From Thermasporomyces sp040195635 (GTDB taxonomy: Bacteria; Actinomycetota; Actinomycetes; Propionibacteriales; Actinopolymorphaceae), in NCBI RefSeq assembly GCF_040195635.1, contig NZ_JBEFTX010000006.1, positions 282,810 to 346,809 on the forward strand: 64,000 nt of DNA, given 5' to 3'. The notes beneath the pieces were generated by a model. The model saw nothing but the letters and a program-made list of their open reading frames with translations, was not told the DNA's origin and made no database searches. Positions 33,830 through 42,083 of this stretch are shown here, one piece after another (within the stretch, counting starts at the first letter, position 1; each line of letters starts with the position of its first letter). The translations under genes and the position numbers were made by a program.

Positions 33830-36331
33830 TTGCTTGCTGCTCTCGGCCGCTTCTCGTACCGTCACCGCTGGCTGGTGCTGATCACCTGGTCCCTACTCCT
33901 CCTCGGCGCCGTAGCGGCCAGAACCGAGTACGGCGGACAGTTCGCCAACGATCTCACCCTCTCCGACACCGACTCCCAGGCCGCGTACGACACGCTGCGT
34001 GAACGGTTCCCAGACATGTCGGGCGACGGGATGCAGGTGGTCATCCACAGCGACGATGGCGTGACCTCTCCTGAGGTGAGGCAGCCGGTCCAGGCGGCCA
34101 TCACCAAGGTGCGTGCAGACCGCGACGTCGCGGCCGTGCAGTCTCCATACGGACCTGGGCCGAGGCTGGTCTCGACCGACAGCCGCACAGCCATCGCCAC
34201 CGTGCAGTTCACCGAACGAGCGAAGGACATTCCCGAGGGTGCCGTCGAGCAGGTGAAGGAGTCATTCGACTCCATCAAGGCCGCAGGTGTGCAGGTGGAC
34301 TACGGCGGTCCGGCGGTGCAGACCGAGACCGGACCGTCCGGCAACGAGGTCTACGGCCTGATCGCGGCGGTCATCGTCTTGCTGATCGCCTTCGGCTCGT
34401 TGTTCGCTATGGCGGTACCCATCATCACCGCCTTGGCGGCACTGGGCGTCGGCCTGGCGACGATTGAGGTGCTGACGAACTGGGTGACGATCGGAACATC
34501 CGGGCCTGTGGTCGCTGCCATGATCGGGCTTGGAGTGGGCATCGACTACGCGTTACTGGTGGTGACCCGCCACCGCGAAGGGCTTTCGCTCGGCCAGGAT
34601 CCGGCCGAGTCGATCGAGACGGCGATGGCCACCGCCGGCCGCGCCGTCATCGTCGCAGGTGTGACGGTCATCGTCGCCATTCTCAGCCTGTACCTGATCG
34701 GAGTCCCGTTCGTCTCCGCCCTCGGCCTCGCCAGCGCCATCACGGTCGCGACCACGCTCCTCGCAGCGGTGACCCTGCTGCCCGCCCTGCTTGGAGTCTT
34801 CGGCCGGCACCTTGACCGGCTAAGAGTTCGGCGGATCGGGACCACCCACACCAGCGACCGCCAGGGGTGGCGGCTGTGGGCCCGCGGTGTCCAACGATGG
34901 CGATGGCTTGCCGCCTTGGCCTCAATCGCGGTGATGGTACTTCTAGCTCTGCCACTGACATCGTTGCGTCTCGGCACCGCGGATGGCGGCTCGCAGCCGA
35001 CCGACACCACCCAACGGCGGGCGTATGACATCGTGGCCGAGCAGTTCGGCCCCGGCTGGACCGGTCCGCTAGTGGTCACAGCCGAGTACCAGTCGGGCAT
35101 GCCTTCCACCGAGACCGCCCGCGCAGCCGGGCAACTACGCCAGATGCTCGCCTCCGCAGAAGGAGTCACGCAGGTCTCACCACCACGCATCGATCCGGTT
35201 GGCGACACCGCAATGCTGACCGTCGTCCCCGTCGGCTCGCCCGACGACGAGTCCACCGAACGACTCGTGCACCGCCTACGTGACGACGTGCTGCCAAAAG
35301 CCGAGGGTCAGCCTCGTACGCACGTCGGCGGTGCGACAGCGACAAGCATCGATCTTGCCGACAAGCTGGACGGGCGAATGGGCTGGTTCATGCTTCTCGT
35401 CGTCGGTCTGGCGTTCGTCGTTCTCCTGGTGGAGTTCAAGGCACTGCTCGTACCGCTCATGGCGGTCGTCATGAATCTTCTCGCAGTCGGCGCGGCGTAC
35501 GGGCCGATCGTCGCGGTCTTCCAGTGGGGCTGGTGGCCCGCAGACCTGATCGGTGCAGAACCCGGACCTGTGGAGTCGTTCGCCCCGGTGATGCTCTTCG
35601 CCGTGCTGTTCGGACTCTCCACCGACTACGCGGTGTTCCTGCTCAGCCGGGTGCACGAGGAGTATCGCAAGACCGGCGACGCGCGCAGAGCGATCGTCGA
35701 TGGCATCGGTGCCACCGCACGCGTCATCTTGGCCGCGGCCTCGGTGATGGTCGTCGTCTTCGCAAGTTTCGTCCTCAACGACCAGCGTGTCGTCAACCTA
35801 TTCGGTTTCGGCCTAGCCACGGCCATCGGCGTGTACGCACTCATCGCCATGCTCGTCTTGAGCCCCGCGCTGCTCGCGATACTCGGCCGGGCCGCCTGGT
35901 GGTTCCCACGCCGAAGCCGAACTGCAGCAGGCACCAGACGGCGTCCGCAGCCTGCACCTGACGTGACAGAAGCGGCCGACCAACCACGGCATTCGTCGGC
36001 GGCCACCGTCGACCGCCATTCGCGGATCGTCATCACGGTCACGACTCCTCCAGGCTCTCCACACCACTTCCAGAACGACGTGGAGCCGCATGCGCAACAC
36101 CGGATAGTAGATGGAGCTGAGGACGGCCGTCACACGTTCGAACTCAGCCTCGCTCCCCCAACGCACGTCACCGCCCTTCACGTGACATACAAGCAGGAGC
36201 ACAGGGCGGCGCCGGACCAAGCTCTCCACGCCGCCGAAGCACCTACACCGAAGCGGACGTTCATCGTAGGGATCACTTATGCCACTACGATGCCGGCTTC
36301 GACAGACGGCCCAACGAGGCGTTCCTCATGA
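33830..36331 (+). CDS. MMPL family RND-type transporter
   Basis: 833 aa, two RND-like halves. TM1 (about 12-30) and an extracytoplasmic loop to about residue 170 are followed by five helices (GLIAAVIVLLIAFGS; GLGVGIDYALLVVTRHREG). The second half starts with TM7 at about 365, has another loop and a final set with FGLSTDYAVFLLSRVHEEY. The Asp-Tyr pairs in both GxxxDYA motifs are the usual proton-relay residues. The C-terminal 140 residues after about 690 are hydrophilic and low-complexity, longer than typical. TTG 33830 is preceded by AGGGAGGT at 33816-33823. Likely exports lipids or toxic compounds; controlled by the adjacent TetR protein. Confidence 0.87.
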   Translation: MLAALGRFSYRHRWLVLITWSLLLLGAVAARTEYGGQFANDLTLSDTDSQAAYDTLRERFPDMSGDGMQVVIHSDDGVTSPEVRQPVQAAITKVRADRDVAAVQSPYGPGPRLVSTDSRTAIATVQFTERAKDIPEGAVEQVKESFDSIKAAGVQVDYGGPAVQTETGPSGNEVYGLIAAVIVLLIAFGSLFAMAVPIITALAALGVGLATIEVLTNWVTIGTSGPVVAAMIGLGVGIDYALLVVTRHREGLSLGQDPAESIETAMATAGRAVIVAGVTVIVAILSLYLIGVPFVSALGLASAITVATTLLAAVTLLPALLGVFGRHLDRLRVRRIGTTHTSDRQGWRLWARGVQRWRWLAALASIAVMVLLALPLTSLRLGTADGGSQPTDTTQRRAYDIVAEQFGPGWTGPLVVTAEYQSGMPSTETARAAGQLRQMLASAEGVTQVSPPRIDPVGDTAMLTVVPVGSPDDESTERLVHRLRDDVLPKAEGQPRTHVGGATATSIDLADKLDGRMGWFMLLVVGLAFVVLLVEFKALLVPLMAVVMNLLAVGAAYGPIVAVFQWGWWPADLIGAEPGPVESFAPVMLFAVLFGLSTDYAVFLLSRVHEEYRKTGDARRAIVDGIGATARVILAAASVMVVVFASFVLNDQRVVNLFGFGLATAIGVYALIAMLVLSPALLAILGRAAWWFPRRSRTAAGTRRRPQPAPDVTEAADQPRHSSAATVDRHSRIVITVTTPPGSPHHFQNDVEPHAQHRIVDGAEDGRHTFELSLAPPTHVTALHVTYKQEHRAAPDQALHAAEAPTPKRTFIVGITYATTMPASTDGPTRRSS

Positions 36332-36482
36332 TCCGGCTCCCGAAGGTGCAGGGCCCGCCTTACCGGACCAACAAGGCCTTGATCGAGTATCCGACCGGGC
36401 TAACGCTGCCATCCCAGATGTGAGCAGGACCGCATCGCGTGAAAGCTCGATGGTGGGAATGAGGTTGCTACTCTTGTGGTTC

Positions 36483-36496
36483 TACCCCCGGGGGTA
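36483..36496. promoter_or_regulatory. CstR/CsoR-type operator 1
   Basis: TACCCCCGGGGGTA is a perfect 14-bp palindrome 15 nt upstream of the CstR-like gene start. It matches the G/C-tract palindromes flanked by TA that CsoR/CstR tetramers bind, so autoregulation is expected. Confidence 0.75.
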
Positions 36497-36511
36497 CCTA
36501 AGGAGTGGAAC

Positions 36512-36775
36512 ATGGAAATGGATCCGAACCGGCTCGAAGACGTCATCGCACGCCTGAAGCGCGTGCAGGGCCAGATCGGTGGGATCGTCCGCATGATCGA
36601 GGAAGGCCGCGACTGCTCAGACGTCGTGACCCAGCTCGCGGCGGCGGCCAGAGCCCTTGACCGGGCGGGATTCAAGATCATCGCTACCGGCTTGCGGCAG
36701 TGCGTGATCGAGAGCGACGGACCTCGCCGAGTGGACGAGGACGAGCTGGAACGGCTCTTCCTCTCCCTTGCCTGA
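36512..36775 (+). CDS. cstR: CsoR-family regulator, CstR-like persulfide sensor
   Basis: 87 aa all-helical DUF156 repressor from ATG 36512 (AAGGAG 6 nt upstream). Key residues are Cys35 (GRDCSDV) and Cys64 (LRQCV). Copper-sensing CsoR has a His four residues before the second Cys; here that place is Gly60, so the copper site is incomplete and the dithiol pair fits a CstR-type sensor of persulfide/polysulfide. The setting supports this: rhodanese, persulfide dioxygenase and TauE genes follow, and three TACCC-GGGTA palindromes lie in this operon. Expected to release DNA when a di-, tri- or tetrasulfide bridge forms. Confidence 0.85.
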   Translation: MEMDPNRLEDVIARLKRVQGQIGGIVRMIEEGRDCSDVVTQLAAAARALDRAGFKIIATGLRQCVIESDGPRRVDEDELERLFLSLA

Positions 36776-36834
36776 CTGCTGGGTCGTGCTGCGCAGACCC
36801 GCTATTGAGAGCCGACCACACCGAGGGGAGGAGC

Positions 36835-37128
36835 ATGGATCCACGTACCGCGTTCGCACAGCGAGCTGACGTGCAGTTCCTTGACGTACGCGAAGAGGAC
36901 GAATGGCGCATCGGACACATCGAGGGCGCCGTGCATATCCCGATGGAGGCTGTCCCCGACCATCTCGACCGACTTGAACGCGACCGTCCGGTGGTTGTGG
37001 TGTGTACGAGCGGCCGCCGCAGCAGCCTGGTGGCCGCCTACCTGAGTTGCGTGGGGTTCAACGTGCACAACATGAACGGTGGACTGGAAGCCTGGGCGGC
37101 GGAAGGACTGCCTCTCGTAAAAGCGTAG
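36835..37128 (+). CDS. Single-domain rhodanese sulfurtransferase
   Basis: 97 aa from ATG 36835 (GGGGAGGAG directly upstream). One rhodanese domain: FLDVREEDEWRIGHIEGAVHIP at about residues 18-39 and the active loop VVCTSGRRSS (Cys about 61) with Arg at the loop end. It should carry sulfane sulfur as a cysteine persulfide and probably passes it between low-molecular-weight thiols and the downstream dioxygenase. Located between cstR and the cstB-like gene. Confidence 0.9.
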   Translation: MDPRTAFAQRADVQFLDVREEDEWRIGHIEGAVHIPMEAVPDHLDRLERDRPVVVVCTSGRRSSLVAAYLSCVGFNVHNMNGGLEAWAAEGLPLVKA

Positions 37129-37153
37129 GTGTCACATTTTTTTGCTCGTAACA

Positions 37154-37167
37154 TACCCTACGGGGTA
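37154..37167. promoter_or_regulatory. CstR-type operator 2
   Basis: TACCCTACGGGGTA, an imperfect palindrome of the same class as operator 1, lies between the rhodanese gene and the cstB-like gene. It suggests a second CstR-controlled promoter inside the cluster. Confidence 0.65.
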
Positions 37168-37220
37168 GGGAAGCAGCCGTCCCGACCAGCAACAGCCGGG
37201 GTCGGTTTTCACCCGGCCGA

Positions 37221-37235
37221 TACCCCCCCGGGGTA
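37221..37235. promoter_or_regulatory. CstR-type operator 3
   Basis: TACCCCCCCGGGGTA, 17 nt upstream of the cstB-like start, is centred 67 bp from operator 2. Together they probably form a tandem CstR binding region. Confidence 0.7.
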
Positions 37236-37252
37236 CCAGGAAGGAGTCACTC

Positions 37253-38773
37253 ATGTGCGCGGAACAGAAGAACTCAGCGAGGCAGCGACGGCCTGAAACC
37301 GGGGAGCCTACGCGAGAGCACGGCAGGAATGGCGTGGGAGTCGACGTGTCTGTCATCGCCACGTCTTCGTTGGGTGACCGCAGTTACCTCGCGTCCGATG
37401 GCGAGGTAGCAGTAGTCGTCGATCCGCAACGCGACATCGATCGGAAGTTGGCGCTGGCGGGCCAGCTGGGCGTACGAATCACGCACGTGCTCGAGACACA
37501 CATCCACAACGACTACGTCTCCGGAGGCCTGCAGCTAGCCCAGATCACCGGCGCGCAGTATCTCGTGGCAGCAGCCGACCAGGTGCCGTTCAACCGGCTC
37601 CCGGTCAGCGACGGCGACCTGGTGCCTGTTTCTGAGCGGATGCGACTTCGCGTGGTCGCCACCCCGGGCCACACCTTCCACCACCTGTCGTACGTGCTGG
37701 ACGAGCGCACCTCGGACGGCGCCTGGCACGCCGCCGGTGTCTTCACGGGCGGATCGCTGCTCTTCGGTACGACGGGCCGGACCGACCTGCTCGGCCAGGA
37801 GTTCGCCGACGAGCTGGCCCATGCCCAACACGCGTCCGCACGACGGCTTGGCGACGTCCTTCCCGACGGCGCCCGCATCTGGCCCACGCATGGATTCGGC
37901 AGTTTCTGTTCGGCCAGCCAGGCCGACGCACCGGAGTCCACCATCGGGCGGGAGAAGGCGACGAATCCTGTGCTGCAGTTGGCCGCCGACGAGTTCGTCA
38001 GCCAGACTCTGGCCGGGCTGGATGCCTACCCGGCCTACTACGCCCACATGGGAGTGGCCAACAGTGCCGGTCCCGCTCCGGTCGACCTCACCCCTGTCGC
38101 CCGCGCCGACGCAGCCGAACTTCGTCACCGGATAGCCGACGGACAGTGGGTGGTCGACCTACGCCAGCGCAAGGCGTACGCAACATCACACCTGGCCGGG
38201 ACCGTCAGCCTTGGCCTGGACGGGCCGATGTCCACGTGGTTGGGATGGCTGATCGAGTGGGGCGCGCCGATCACGCTGCTGGGTGAGACTCCGGCACAGG
38301 TTGCCGAGGCTCAGCGTGAGCTGGTGCGTATCGGTATCGACCGGCCAGCAGCGGCGGCCACCGGCGATCCCGGGCAGTGGACCTTCGATCCGAGCCAGCT
38401 GCGGGATCTGCCGGTGGCCGACTTCGCCACGCTGGCTGCGGTCCAGCGGGGAGAGGCCCGAACCGGACTGCCTGCGCCCGACGTGGTCCTCGATGTACGG
38501 ATGGGCAACGAGTGGCGGGAGAGCCACATCGACGGTGCTGTTCACATTCCGTTGCCGGACCTTCCGCGCCGTCTCGCGGACGTACCCGAGGGCGTGGTGT
38601 GGGTCCACTGCGGCTCCGGCTACCGCGCAACCGCAGCGGCGTCAATCCTTGCGAACGCAGGCCGGGAGGTCGTCCTTGTCGACGACACGTTCGACAACGC
38701 CGCGGCCGCCGGCATCGCGATGGAAGACGGCTCACACGAGCGAGACGTCGAGAGGCCGACGCCATCATCGTGA
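37253..38773 (+). CDS. cstB: Persulfide dioxygenase-rhodanese fusion, CstB-like
   Basis: 506 aa from ATG 37253 (AAGGAG 6 nt upstream). Residues about 30-260 are a metallo-beta-lactamase fold: THIHNDYVSGG (about 83-93), TPGHTFHHLSY (about 140) and WPTHGFGSF (about 210) supply the Fe ligands. Residues about 285-365 are a rhodanese-like domain without a catalytic Cys (ITLLGE at the loop). Residues about 400-495 are an active rhodanese with Cys in VHCGSGYRATA. This MBL-Rhod-Rhod order is that of CstB, which oxidises thiol persulfides to sulfite or thiosulfate. The N-terminal 28 residues are polar and extra. Confidence 0.88.
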   Translation: MCAEQKNSARQRRPETGEPTREHGRNGVGVDVSVIATSSLGDRSYLASDGEVAVVVDPQRDIDRKLALAGQLGVRITHVLETHIHNDYVSGGLQLAQITGAQYLVAAADQVPFNRLPVSDGDLVPVSERMRLRVVATPGHTFHHLSYVLDERTSDGAWHAAGVFTGGSLLFGTTGRTDLLGQEFADELAHAQHASARRLGDVLPDGARIWPTHGFGSFCSASQADAPESTIGREKATNPVLQLAADEFVSQTLAGLDAYPAYYAHMGVANSAGPAPVDLTPVARADAAELRHRIADGQWVVDLRQRKAYATSHLAGTVSLGLDGPMSTWLGWLIEWGAPITLLGETPAQVAEAQRELVRIGIDRPAAAATGDPGQWTFDPSQLRDLPVADFATLAAVQRGEARTGLPAPDVVLDVRMGNEWRESHIDGAVHIPLPDLPRRLADVPEGVVWVHCGSGYRATAAASILANAGREVVLVDDTFDNAAAAGIAMEDGSHERDVERPTPSS

Positions 38774-38875
38774 CCCGACGACCTCACGCTCCACGCACCT
38801 GTGAGAGCCACTGGTCCGCCACACAAGGCGGGCCTGTGCTTCCTGTCCCCTTTCAGATGAATGAACGAGGAGCCC

Positions 38876-39472
38876 ATGAGTACTAGTGATCTGACCCGCC
38901 CGGCAACGCTCGATGCGGCCGCGTTGCGCGAGCTGATGGAATCCGGCCAGGCGCCACGCCTACTCGACGTACGTACCCCAGCCGAGTTCGAGACGGTTCA
39001 CATCCCTGGCGCGTATAACGTTCCCCTCGAGCTGCTCCGCGAGCACCGCAACGAACTGCGCAACCACCTGGACGAAGACGTCGTTCTGATCTGCCGATCC
39101 GGTGTGCGTGCCACCCAGGCTGAGCAGGCGTTCGCGGCGATCGGCTTGTCTAACCTCAGAGTCTTGGCCGGAGGGATGTCCGCCTGGCAGTCTGCAGGCG
39201 CACCCGTCGAACAAGGCAAGCATCGTTGGGATCTCGAGCGGCAGGTCCGCCTCGTCGCCGGCTCCATCGTGCTGGCGAGCATCGTCGCGTCGGTGTTCGT
39301 TCCTGGCCTGAAGTGGGTCGCCGGGTTCATCGGTGCCGGACTGACCTTCGCCGCCATCACCAACACCTGTGCCATGGGAATGCTCCTGAGCAGGCTTCCC
39401 TACAACCGGGGCCCCAGCTGCGACATCAACAGCATCACCGCCCAACTCTCAGCCAACAGCGGTCGGAGGTGA
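38876..39472 (+). CDS. Rhodanese-DUF2892 membrane protein
   Basis: 198 aa from ATG 38876 (GAGGAG just upstream); ATG 38861 is a weaker option. The rhodanese domain spans about residues 15-115, with LLDVRTPAEFETVHIPGAYNVP and active Cys in LICRSGVRATQ. It is followed by two membrane helices (LVAGSIVLASIVASVFVPG and WVAGFIGAGLTFAAITN) of the DUF2892 type and the end TCAMGMLLSRLPYN. Probably a membrane-bound sulfurtransferase working with the dioxygenase and the TauE exporter. Confidence 0.88.
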   Translation: MSTSDLTRPATLDAAALRELMESGQAPRLLDVRTPAEFETVHIPGAYNVPLELLREHRNELRNHLDEDVVLICRSGVRATQAEQAFAAIGLSNLRVLAGGMSAWQSAGAPVEQGKHRWDLERQVRLVAGSIVLASIVASVFVPGLKWVAGFIGAGLTFAAITNTCAMGMLLSRLPYNRGPSCDINSITAQLSANSGRR

Positions 39473-39479
39473 CGCACCG

Positions 39480-40421
39480 GTGCCCACCCTCGCCCTGATG
39501 ATCGTGCTCGCCACCCTCATTGGTGTCAGCCTCGGCCTCCTTGGCGGTGGCGGGTCGATCCTTGCGGTCCCGCTGTTGGTCTACGTCGCCGGTTTGGACG
39601 CCAAGGAGGCAATCGCCACCTCGCTGCTCGTCGTGGGAGCCACAAGCGCGGTCGCCGTCCTGCCACACGCGCGGGCCGGCCGGATCCGATGGCGTACCGG
39701 CCTCATCTTCGGATTCGCCGGCATGACTGGGGCCTACGCCGGTGGCCGGCTCGCCGAGTTCATCCCCGCGACCATCCTCCTGAGCGGATTCGCCGTGATG
39801 ATGCTCGCCACCGCCATCGCCATGCTCCACGGCCGACGCAACACACGACACAAGCCGGTTCCGCACGAGCTCCCCATCCTGCGGGTCCTCCTCGACGGCG
39901 TGATCGTCGGCCTGATCACCGGTCTCGTCGGCGCCGGTGGCGGCTTCCTCGTCGTCCCCGCACTCGCGCTCCTCGGCGGACTCCCTATGCCTGTTGCCGT
40001 GGGCACTTCCCTGGTCGTCATCGCCATGAAGTCGTTCGCGGGCTTGGCCGGATACCTGTCCAGCGTCGACATCCACTGGGACCTCGCGTCGGCAGTCACC
40101 ATCGCCGCCATCGCCGGCAGCCTGGCTGGCGCCAAACTCGCCGGACGCATCCGTCAAGACACCCTGCGCAAAACGTTCGGCTGGTTCGTCGTCGTCATGG
40201 GACTGTTCGTCCTCGGACAGCAGCTACCCGATTCCCTACTCATCACCCCATGGCCGTGGATCGGCCTCGCCGCCGCCACCGCCACCGCAACGCTTACCGT
40301 GCTGGCCATCCGACACAGACTCGCACCGGGTCCTACCGTCCACGGGGGCCCGAACTCACCCACAGGAGAGAACCGACCAGGCTGGAATCTGTTTGACCGC
40401 GAGGAACGTCACCGCCGGTGA
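39480..40421 (+). CDS. TauE/SafE family sulfite/thiosulfate exporter
   Basis: 313 aa with about eight membrane helices in two repeats, each opening with a glycine-rich motif: GVSLGLLGGGGSILAVPLLVY (N-terminal half) and GLITGLVGAGGGFLVVPALALL (C-terminal half, about residue 145). This is the usual TauE signature. GTG 39480 has GGAGGTGA 7 nt upstream, overlapping the previous stop, so it is coupled to the rhodanese-DUF2892 gene. In cst operons TauE is thought to export sulfite or related anions made from persulfides. Confidence 0.9.
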   Translation: MPTLALMIVLATLIGVSLGLLGGGGSILAVPLLVYVAGLDAKEAIATSLLVVGATSAVAVLPHARAGRIRWRTGLIFGFAGMTGAYAGGRLAEFIPATILLSGFAVMMLATAIAMLHGRRNTRHKPVPHELPILRVLLDGVIVGLITGLVGAGGGFLVVPALALLGGLPMPVAVGTSLVVIAMKSFAGLAGYLSSVDIHWDLASAVTIAAIAGSLAGAKLAGRIRQDTLRKTFGWFVVVMGLFVLGQQLPDSLLITPWPWIGLAAATATATLTVLAIRHRLAPGPTVHGGPNSPTGENRPGWNLFDREERHRR

Positions 40422-40878
40422 CACTAGCGAAGGCCGATGTCCAAAGAGGGCCAACACACAAAGAGCTCCTGGCATCCCGACACGAGTCGGCGCGGGACCG
40501 TGAGCTCGGCGTAGGTGTAGCGCTCGGACCCGACATGATTGCCGCGCCCGAGCTTGAGGGGCATCCGTTGACGGCGGCGGCTGCATGGAACGTGGGAAGG
40601 CCCACTCCGATACGACCATCGCGGGTGGCGAAGGAGAAAGCACGCCGTACACCCGCACGGCACTGACGAAAGCCGGCCGAGTGATCTGCCACTCCGGCGA
40701 GGCTCCTACGAGTGCTCCGAGCTGACGGTTTGGCGTGCGTGCCCAGCAGTAACCCGTAGCGGCGTGGAGTCATTTGTGGAGCGAAGTGGCGTCGAACCAT
40801 GCACGTTCAGTGGATTCGGGGCCGGCGACGTGCTCGTAAAGTCGCAGGTAGAACGCCTGGGACACGTCGTCCAGGATC
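40422..40878. other. Right end of island, no clear gene
   Basis: 457 bp before attR. An 82-codon frame at 40418-40666 (plus strand) overlaps the TauE stop by GTGA but has no recognised domain and mixed third-position bases; I do not support it as a gene. Nothing else is evident. Confidence 0.45.
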
Positions 40879-40921
40879 TTCCTAAACCGTGTGTCGCAGG
40901 TTCGAATCCTGCCGGGGGCGC
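40879..40921. repeat. attR (43-bp direct repeat)
   Basis: Exact copy of 22177-22219, i.e. the 3' part of tRNA-Arg(CCU) from the anticodon loop. The upstream sequence does not complete a tRNA, so it is the residual half left at the far end of the insertion. Confidence 0.95.
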
Positions 40922-41101
40922 CTGTGATCTCTCAGGAGATCGGAATGGCTGCGCGCACTCGAACGAGCCCAACTCGTCATCTTCGGCTACGAGTCCGGAC
41001 TCGTCAGAACTCATCCCCGACACTGCTGACCGTTGCGACGTGCAGGTGGGAGCCCACCACCTGCGTCAGCGCGTCGACCGCGCACCAAGCGGCGCCCTGC
41101 G

Positions 41102-41457
41102 TCAGCGGCGCCCGCGGAGCCGTGCGGTCTTGGTGGTGAGGTAGTCGCGTTCAGCCAGGCTGGTCGTGCGGCCGGCGGCGCGCAGGTAGTGCGTCACGGC
41201 ACGGTCGGTATCACCGGCCATCTCCAGCAAATGTGCCCGTACCGCGTCCAGGCGATAGTGGCCGGCCAACCGTGGGGCGAGGTCGTCGAGTGCGGCCAGC
41301 CCGCGGTGGGGCCGCGGACCATGGCGAGGGCAATTGCGCGGTTGAGGCTGACCATCGGATTGCCATTCATGCGTTCCCACAGGGTGTATAAGGCGAGGAT
41401 CTGCGGCCAGTCGGTCAGCTCAGCGGCGGCCCAACCCCTGGAGCACCGTCGGGGCAC
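41102..41457 (-). pseudogene. ECF sigma factor C-terminal fragment, frameshifted
   Basis: Two frames together spell the end of a SigI/DUF6596-type ECF sigma factor. TDWPQILALYTLWERMNGNPMVSLNRAIALAMV is in the frame covering 41194-41457. GLAALDDLAPRLAGHYRLDAVRAH to SLAERDYLTTKTARL is in the frame covering 41102-41300. The two are joined by a frameshift near 41300. The DNA-binding sigma-2 and sigma-4 regions are missing; the next gene begins where they should be. Confidence 0.75.
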
Positions 41458-41474
41458 GGTGCGAAAGGGGAGCG

Positions 41475-42083
41475 TCAGCTGCCGGGGAGCAGTCCGATCC
41501 GCCGGTAGATCTCCTCGAGGTAGCGTCGCATCTCCGTGGCGTCGGGCGGGTCCGGTTGGAGCACGCGGTAGACCACGGCGCCGGCCATCATGTCGATCAG
41601 CACGTCCAGGTCGGCGTCGGGTGGGACCGTGCCCGCCCGTTGACCTTGTTCGAGCATTGCGCTCGCGGCCTTGCGCCGAGGCAGGATGTAGTGCTTCCAG
41701 TACGTCGCCATCAGCGATGGGTGGCTCACACTGGACCCGAGGATGCGCGCCACCAACGCACGGAACTCGTGGCTCGCGGCCAACTCGGCCGAGGCGTCCA
41801 ACGTGCTCTCCAGGAGTTGCTGAGGATCGGCCCGCTCCAGTTCCGCGTTCGTCGGCCAGTCACCGTGCTCCTCGATCATCTGCTCGATCGCGTGTGCGGC
41901 CAGCGTTTCCTTCGACGACCACCGGCGGTACACGGTCAGCTTGCCGACGCCGGCGCGTTTGGCGACCTGCTCGATGCTCATGCCCTCGATGCCGCGCTCG
42001 ACGAACAGATCGAGCGCGGCGCGCAGGATCGCGGTGTCCACCTCGGGGTCGCGCGGGCGGCCGCGGCGACGCGGCTGCGTCAT
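41475..42083 (-). CDS. TetR family regulator
   Basis: 202 aa. The N-terminal helix-turn-helix (AALDLFVERGIEGMSIEQVAKRAGVGKLTVYRRWSSKETL, about residues 22-60 in several helices) is followed by a C-terminal TetR_C domain with a hydrophobic ligand pocket. Its ATG overlaps the stop of the FAD-monooxygenase gene (ATGA), so both are on one transcript, and it probably represses that operon through the palindrome at 43604-43616. Confidence 0.92.
   Translation of the reverse strand: MTQPRRRGRPRDPEVDTAILRAALDLFVERGIEGMSIEQVAKRAGVGKLTVYRRWSSKETLAAHAIEQMIEEHGDWPTNAELERADPQQLLESTLDASAELAASHEFRALVARILGSSVSHPSLMATYWKHYILPRRKAASAMLEQGQRAGTVPPDADLDVLIDMMAGAVVYRVLQPDPPDATEMRRYLEEIYRRIGLLPGS

Larger units (their letters stand above)
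22177..40921. mobile_element. tRNA-Arg integrated genomic island (pSAM2/AICE-like)
   Basis: About 18.7 kb bounded by identical 43-bp direct repeats, with a tyrosine integrase gene next to attL. The rep-xis-int order matches pSAM2-type actinomycete integrative elements. No TraB/FtsK-like transfer gene is present, and int, xis and rep are all damaged, so this is probably an immobile or only cross-mobilisable remnant. Cargo, left to right: two hemerythrin-like genes, putative Fe-S regulator, NnrS-like membrane protein, NirK fusion, third hemerythrin-like gene, truncated sensor, tetR/mmpL, and a cst-type persulfide operon. Confidence 0.92.

Noticed and set aside
36512..36775. Copper-sensing CsoR
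   Set aside because: The His ligand position is Gly60, and neighbours are persulfide-metabolism genes, so a CstR-type sensor fits better.
40418..40666. Possible small gene overlapping the TauE stop
   Set aside because: No domain and weak codon bias; kept only as a remark.
22177..40921. Self-transmissible AICE
   Set aside because: No TraB/FtsK-like translocase or spread genes are present, and int, xis and rep are damaged.
40764..41144. Frame reading through attR (VAGSNPAGGA)
   Set aside because: This is translation of tRNA-derived sequence, a common false gene at tRNA-integrated elements.
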